Part shown: positions 6,442 to 10,199 of the stretch, in pieces
Position numbering within the stretch: position 1 is the first letter of the stretch
How the letters are laid out: every line of letters starts with the position of its first letter
Source of the DNA: Lachnospiraceae bacterium
GTDB taxonomy: Bacteria > Bacillota > Clostridia > Lachnospirales > Lachnospiraceae
Reading direction: 5' to 3'
DNA length: 10,199 nt
NCBI GenBank assembly: GCA_016301965.1
Contig: JAEDOO010000059.1
Span: forward strand, 1 to 10,199
Made by a program: the position numbers and the translations under genes
The notes under the pieces: generated by a model
Databases searched by the model: none
Seen by the model: the letters and a program-made list of their open reading frames with translations, nothing else
Told to the model about the DNA's origin: nothing

Positions 6442-7301
6442 CAGCCGTATATCGAAAAGAATTGCGCAGCTATCTGACATCCATGATCGGCTACGTGTTT
6501 ATTGCCTTTATGCTGACAGCGATCGGTATCTATTTCGCCTATCAGAACCTGAATATCGGCTCTCCCCGGTTTGAACTGGTACTGGACAATGTGCAGTTTG
6601 TATTTCTCGTGTTTGTACCGATTCTGACCATGCGTGTGCTGGCAGATGAGAAAAAACAGCGCACAGATCAGCTGCTGCTGACGCTGCCGCTGTCCGTGTG
6701 GGATATCGTGCTGGGTAAATTCCTGGCAGTAGTGACTCTGTATGCGGTGCCGATGGTAATCATCTGCTTTTATCCGCTGCTTTTGTCCACCTTTGGGCCT
6801 GTGAATATGCCGGCAGCTTATTTTTCTATTTTGTCCTTTTTCTTACTGGGATGTGCGGACATTGCCATCGGTGTTTTTCTGTCTTCCGTGACGGAGAATT
6901 CCGTGATTGCCGCAGTTATGACCTTTGGCGTACTGCTGGCCTGTTATCTGATGAATACGATCGCGACAATGGTTTCCTATACCGCAACCGCTTCTTTTCT
7001 GGCGTTTACGGTGGTGATCCTGCTTTTTGTGGCCATCGTATACCATATGCTGAAAAATACCACCGTGACCTGTGTGGCAGGGGTGGTGCTGGAGGGTATC
7101 CTCTGCGTGGTATTTATGGTGAAGAAACCTCTGCTGGAAGGGGCTTTTCAGAAGCTTTTGTCCGTATTTTATCTGAATGGAAGACTTGCGAATTTCTTTG
7201 ACGGTATACTGGATATCGGGGGAATCATCTATTTCCTCTCCATTATTGCTGTATTTCTGGTGCTCACAGAACAGACCATCGTCAAGAGACGCTGGAGTTA
7301 G
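6438..7301 (+). CDS. ABC-2 type membrane permease, GldF-like
   Basis: This 287-residue integral membrane protein has about six to eight hydrophobic segments (around 16-36, 50-67, 97-118, 127-149, 156-178, 184-204, 211-227 and 259-279). Between the second and third is the ABC-2 coupling region, ADEKKQRTDQLLLTLPLSVW (69-88), followed by DIVLGKFLA, the contact with the ATPase seen in GldF and related permeases. ATG 6438 overlaps the previous stop by four bases and follows AAAGGAGG (6423-6430), so the two proteins are probably made in step. Only one classic ABC-2 permease is encoded, so it would act as a homodimer or together with the GldG-like protein downstream. Confidence 0.92.
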   Translation: MTAVYRKELRSYLTSMIGYVFIAFMLTAIGIYFAYQNLNIGSPRFELVLDNVQFVFLVFVPILTMRVLADEKKQRTDQLLLTLPLSVWDIVLGKFLAVVTLYAVPMVIICFYPLLLSTFGPVNMPAAYFSILSFFLLGCADIAIGVFLSSVTENSVIAAVMTFGVLLACYLMNTIATMVSYTATASFLAFTVVILLFVAIVYHMLKNTTVTCVAGVVLEGILCVVFMVKKPLLEGAFQKLLSVFYLNGRLANFFDGILDIGGIIYFLSIIAVFLVLTEQTIVKRRWS

Positions 7302-7313
7302 GAGGGGGACAGT

Positions 7314-8726
7314 ATGGAGAAGAAAAGTTTAAAAAACGGTTCCTACAGTATTCTGATCACCCTGATCGTCATAGCGGCAGCGGTGGTGCTGAATGTGATC
7401 ATCAAGACGCTGCCGGAAAATCTGACACAGCTGGATTTCAGTACAAATAAGCTGTATACATTAAGCGATACGACCACAGAGTTTCTGGCAGGGATCACAG
7501 ACGATGTGGAGATCTATTACATCTGCGAAAACGGAGAAGAGGATGATACGACGCTGAAGCTGCTTCATCGATATGCCGATGCATCCTCTCATGTATATAT
7601 GGAGCAGATCGATCCGGCACTGTATCCGGGATTTACATCCCAGTATACAGATGAGACTGTGAAAAACGGCAGTATTATCGTGGCCTGCGGCGAGACCAGC
7701 AAGGTGATCGACGGTGATGGACTATATACCGACACCTATAATTCGTCCACAGGAAAATTAGTGCATGCGGCTTATGATGGCGAAGGCCAGGTGACCAGTG
7801 CCATCGACTATGTAACCAATAAAAATGTTCCCGTTTTGTATGTACTGAACGGCAACGGTGAAGGAACATTGGATGAAGCCTTTCTGGAGGCCATTGCCAA
7901 AAATAATATCGAAGTAAAAAATCTGAATCTGCTTTCAGAGGATGTGCCGGAGGATGCGGCAGGCCTTTTGATCAATGCGCCGCAGAACGATTATTCTCCG
8001 GATCAGGCAGAAAAAATCATCAACTATCTGGAGGGCGGAGGCAGTGCGCTGATCACCTCCAATTACTCGATCTACAGTATGCCAAATTTTGATTCCATTC
8101 TCAGCAACTATGGCCTTGTTCGCAAGGAAGGCGTGCTGTTCGAGGGGGATTCCGGGCATTTTATGAGCTATCCCTATTGCCTGATTCCGAATATGGAGTA
8201 CACCCGGATCACAGAAAAACTCTATAACAGCGGATTTGTGCTGATGCCCATGTGCCAGGCTATTGAGCAGACGGATACCTACAGAAATTCCATTTCCATG
8301 TATCCCCTGCTGCAGAGCACGAATTCTTCCTATAATAAGGCAGACGTGGTGCACATGACGACTTCCGTGAAAGAAAACGGGGATGAAGATGGCCCCTTTA
8401 CCATTGGTATGCTGGTGGAAGAAGATACCAATACGGATGATGAGGTAGATACCAGAATCGTGTATTACAGCACAGGATATCTGCTGGACGCAGATTATAA
8501 TACCTCTGTTTCCGGCAGCAATGCAGAGCTGGTGGCCAGTACGGTCAATTACCTGTGCAATAATGCAGCCGTATCCAGTGCGGTACCGGTAAAAAATCTG
8601 CAGGTACAGTATCTGACCATGAGCTCCTTCTCTGCAAACTTCTGGACTGTGGTTACGGTATTTGTATTGCCGTTGCTCTTTATTGTAATCGGATTCGTGA
8701 TCTGGATGAAGAGGAGAAAAGGCTGA
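7314..8726 (+). CDS. GldG-like ABC transporter auxiliary protein, membrane anchored
   Basis: This 470-residue protein has a membrane segment near each end (about 11-31 and 442-464) and a large domain between them that should lie outside the cell. The region after the first helix, with QLDFSTNKLYTLSDTT (39-54), is the hallmark start of GldG-type proteins. The middle includes an alpha/beta stretch with VPVLYVLNGNGEGTLDEAF (162-180) and GGGSALITSNYS (231-242), consistent with the ABC_transp_aux fold. It ends KRRKG, as expected on the cytoplasmic side. The ATG follows GGAGGGGG (7301-7308) only 12 bp after the permease stop. GldF and GldG act with GldA in the gliding systems of Bacteroidetes, but here the context gives no motility genes, so the name marks homology and not function. 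Confidence 0.88.
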   Translation: MEKKSLKNGSYSILITLIVIAAAVVLNVIIKTLPENLTQLDFSTNKLYTLSDTTTEFLAGITDDVEIYYICENGEEDDTTLKLLHRYADASSHVYMEQIDPALYPGFTSQYTDETVKNGSIIVACGETSKVIDGDGLYTDTYNSSTGKLVHAAYDGEGQVTSAIDYVTNKNVPVLYVLNGNGEGTLDEAFLEAIAKNNIEVKNLNLLSEDVPEDAAGLLINAPQNDYSPDQAEKIINYLEGGGSALITSNYSIYSMPNFDSILSNYGLVRKEGVLFEGDSGHFMSYPYCLIPNMEYTRITEKLYNSGFVLMPMCQAIEQTDTYRNSISMYPLLQSTNSSYNKADVVHMTTSVKENGDEDGPFTIGMLVEEDTNTDDEVDTRIVYYSTGYLLDADYNTSVSGSNAELVASTVNYLCNNAAVSSAVPVKNLQVQYLTMSSFSANFWTVVTVFVLPLLFIVIGFVIWMKRRKG

Positions 8727-10114
8727 TGTCAAAGAAAAACAAAAAAGCGCTTCTGACGGGAGCTGTACTGCTGGTCGTATTGCTGGCAGCTCTGGTGCTG
8801 GTGAAGGTACTTACCGGCCAGATGGAGAAAAAACAGCAGGAAAACAGTGAAAATGAGGCTGCTAAGGCCATCGTGTTGTCCCTTCCGGAAAAAGATATGG
8901 CAAGTATCACTTTTACCGGAGATGACGGTGAGATCCGCATGGAACAGGGCAGTTCCGGCTGGATGAACGCGCAGGATAACTATCCATTGCAGGGAAGCCG
9001 CACAAAGCTTCTGACAGACGATCTGGCAGCCCTTAAAGCCGAGCGGACACTGGAGAATATCACAGATCTGTCAGAATACGGGCTGGATCAGCCGTCCCAG
9101 AGGATAACTGTGACTATGCAGGAAGGAAAAACATATGAGCTGCTTTTGGGTAAGAAAAATACCACAACGAAACAGCTGTATTTTCAGATGGCGGATGATC
9201 CGCAGACCGTGTATCTGACCGCTACAGCTTTGGACAGCCATTTTTCCGGCCGAGTGCAGGATTTTGCTGCTTATGAGGAGTTTCCCTATATTGAACCCTC
9301 TTCCATGCGGGAGTTTGATGTACAGAAAGAAGAAAATTCTTACGTACTGACGATGACAGGTGATGATAAATGCTCTGTCACCGGAGATGATGGCGTTACG
9401 CAGCTGGCAAACCTGACTACTCTGGGTGTAGTGCAGAATAATATTTCCTACATCAGCTGGGCCCGCCATATGGAATATGACTGTAAAGATATGGCCGCCT
9501 ATGGACTGGAAGAGCCGCAGTGTACAGTAAAGATCACCTATGAAGTGGGAGACGAAAAGAAGATTCTCACAATATACATCGGTGATCAGGATGAAAACGA
9601 CAATTATTACGTGCGTCTTAATGATTCCACAGCAGTAAATACTGTGCGGGAGGAATATCTGATGGATCTGGTAGAGAATCAGGCTACATCCTACTGGAGC
9701 CTGACCTACAGCTTTGTCTCCATCAGTGACCTGAAAAAACTGACCGTGACCACGGAGGGCGAAAGCCATACGCTGGAGTATTATCGGGAAGAAATGGAAG
9801 ACGGTACCGATACTGAGCAGTGGCTGTTCGACGGTAAAGAGGTTGAAAAAGATCTGTTTACAAGGTTCTACTATGACTGTGTCAGCGTGACCGCCCAGGA
9901 ACGCTTCGAAAGTGTACCGGAGGATCTGGGAGAACCGGCATTAAGCCTGCATTATGAACTGAACGATGGCAGTATTAAGGATATTACTTATTATAAGGCT
10001 GATCAGAATTTCTATACGGTGCTTTATGAGAATGGTACTAAGGCGGCTAGTACGAATAAGTTGTATGTGAATATCATGCTGGATGATTTAAAAAAACTGA
10101 CAGATGGCATCTGA
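8726..10114 (+). CDS. Membrane-anchored DUF4340 protein
   Basis: This 462-residue protein has one N-terminal membrane helix (about 8-30) and a large extracellular region. It carries the DUF4340 signature YGLDQPS (118-124) followed by a strand-rich segment with YELLLGKKN (137-145). I see the same pattern again as YGLEEPQ (259-265) with LTIYIGDQ (281-288), and a weaker third version beginning LGEPALSLHY (401-410). Each is preceded by a segment resembling a strand, a tryptophan and a short helix, which suggests three tandem modules of roughly 130-140 residues (about 58-193, 194-335 and 336-460). The ATG overlaps the previous stop by one base (TGATG, 8724-8728) with GAGGAG (8711-8716) upstream. 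DUF4340 genes regularly follow GldAFG-type genes. The biochemical role is unknown, and a part in handling an extracellular or membrane substrate with the GldG-like protein is inference. Confidence 0.88.
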   Translation: MSKKNKKALLTGAVLLVVLLAALVLVKVLTGQMEKKQQENSENEAAKAIVLSLPEKDMASITFTGDDGEIRMEQGSSGWMNAQDNYPLQGSRTKLLTDDLAALKAERTLENITDLSEYGLDQPSQRITVTMQEGKTYELLLGKKNTTTKQLYFQMADDPQTVYLTATALDSHFSGRVQDFAAYEEFPYIEPSSMREFDVQKEENSYVLTMTGDDKCSVTGDDGVTQLANLTTLGVVQNNISYISWARHMEYDCKDMAAYGLEEPQCTVKITYEVGDEKKILTIYIGDQDENDNYYVRLNDSTAVNTVREEYLMDLVENQATSYWSLTYSFVSISDLKKLTVTTEGESHTLEYYREEMEDGTDTEQWLFDGKEVEKDLFTRFYYDCVSVTAQERFESVPEDLGEPALSLHYELNDGSIKDITYYKADQNFYTVLYENGTKAASTNKLYVNIMLDDLKKLTDGI

Positions 10115-10199
10115 ATAATTCTATTTTTTATATAGTTTGTTGCGGAAAAAGAGCGATCGCCGCCTGACGGTCTGCCGGCATATATATACTCTCCGCGCG
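10115..10199. other. Short 3' flank, no gene seen
   Basis: A T-rich stretch (T6 near 10124-10129) is followed by a GC-rich end with two 8-bp palindromes, GCGATCGC (10152-10159) and TGCCGGCA (10173-10180). The only stem before the T-run is the five-pair CAGAT/ATCTG at 10101-10113, overlapping the stop codon and about ten bases from the Ts, too weak and distant to call a terminator. The operon could continue or end beyond the window. Confidence 0.4.

Noticed and set aside
7935..8732. A 265-codon minus-strand open frame opposite the GldG-like gene
   Set aside because: It is antisense to a well-supported gene, His/Ile-rich in composition, and matches no protein family I recognise.
10101..10129. 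Possible terminator at the end of the DUF4340 gene
   Set aside because: The stem has only five pairs, overlaps the stop codon and lies about ten bases from the T-run. It is too weak to call.

Overview
The window looks like chromosome of a Gram-positive clostridium, most likely Lachnospiraceae or a close relative. The signs are moderate GC content, strong AAGGAGG-type Shine-Dalgarno sequences before nearly every gene, a binding-protein lipoprotein with a Cys-Gly-Ser-Ser lipobox region and a long Ala/Ser/Pro/Glu linker, and no outer-membrane proteins. This placement is inference from style, not from a marker gene. All eight complete genes lie on the + strand and form two blocks separated by one clear terminator.

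Block 1 (about 1-5181) is a complete CUT2-type carbohydrate ABC importer. It holds a duplicated RbsA/MglA-like ATPase (82-1587), two RbsC-family permeases (1587-2567 and 2567-3811) and a type-1 periplasmic-binding-protein-fold lipoprotein (3889-5112). The first three genes are joined by TAATG overlaps. The binding protein sits behind a 77-bp gap that contains a plausible promoter of its own and a small 5' hairpin. The gene order (ATPase, permease, permease, binding protein) and the binding-protein sequence recall the LsrACDB/RhaS group (autoinducer-2 or rhamnose-type ligands) more than ribose or galactose systems, but the binding pocket is not a full match to LsrB. The second permease carries an unusual 88-residue lysine-rich coiled-coil tail. 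Codon use in this block is strongly biased (CTG, GGT, GCT, ATC), which suggests high expression. A GAAA-loop terminator at 5154-5181 closes the block.

The intergenic region 5113-5388 holds this terminator, a 56-bp imperfect palindrome (5185-5240) that contains a perfect TATAAT, and a leader of about 150 bp.

Block 2 (5389-10114) is a tightly coupled four-gene ABC-2 operon: an ATPase with a GTG start (GldA/CcmA-like), a GldF-like membrane permease, a GldG-like membrane-anchored extracellular protein and a membrane-anchored DUF4340 protein. The same set occurs in bacteria that do not glide, and its substrate is unknown. The DUF4340 protein appears to be built from three tandem modules. Codon use is more relaxed than in block 1. 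The last 85 bp carry no gene that I can support.

Nothing here looks like an insertion sequence, CRISPR array, prophage, tRNA or rRNA. The most interesting points are the LsrB-like receptor with a divergent pocket, the permease tail, the long palindrome over the block 2 promoter region, and the poorly understood GldAFG-DUF4340 module.
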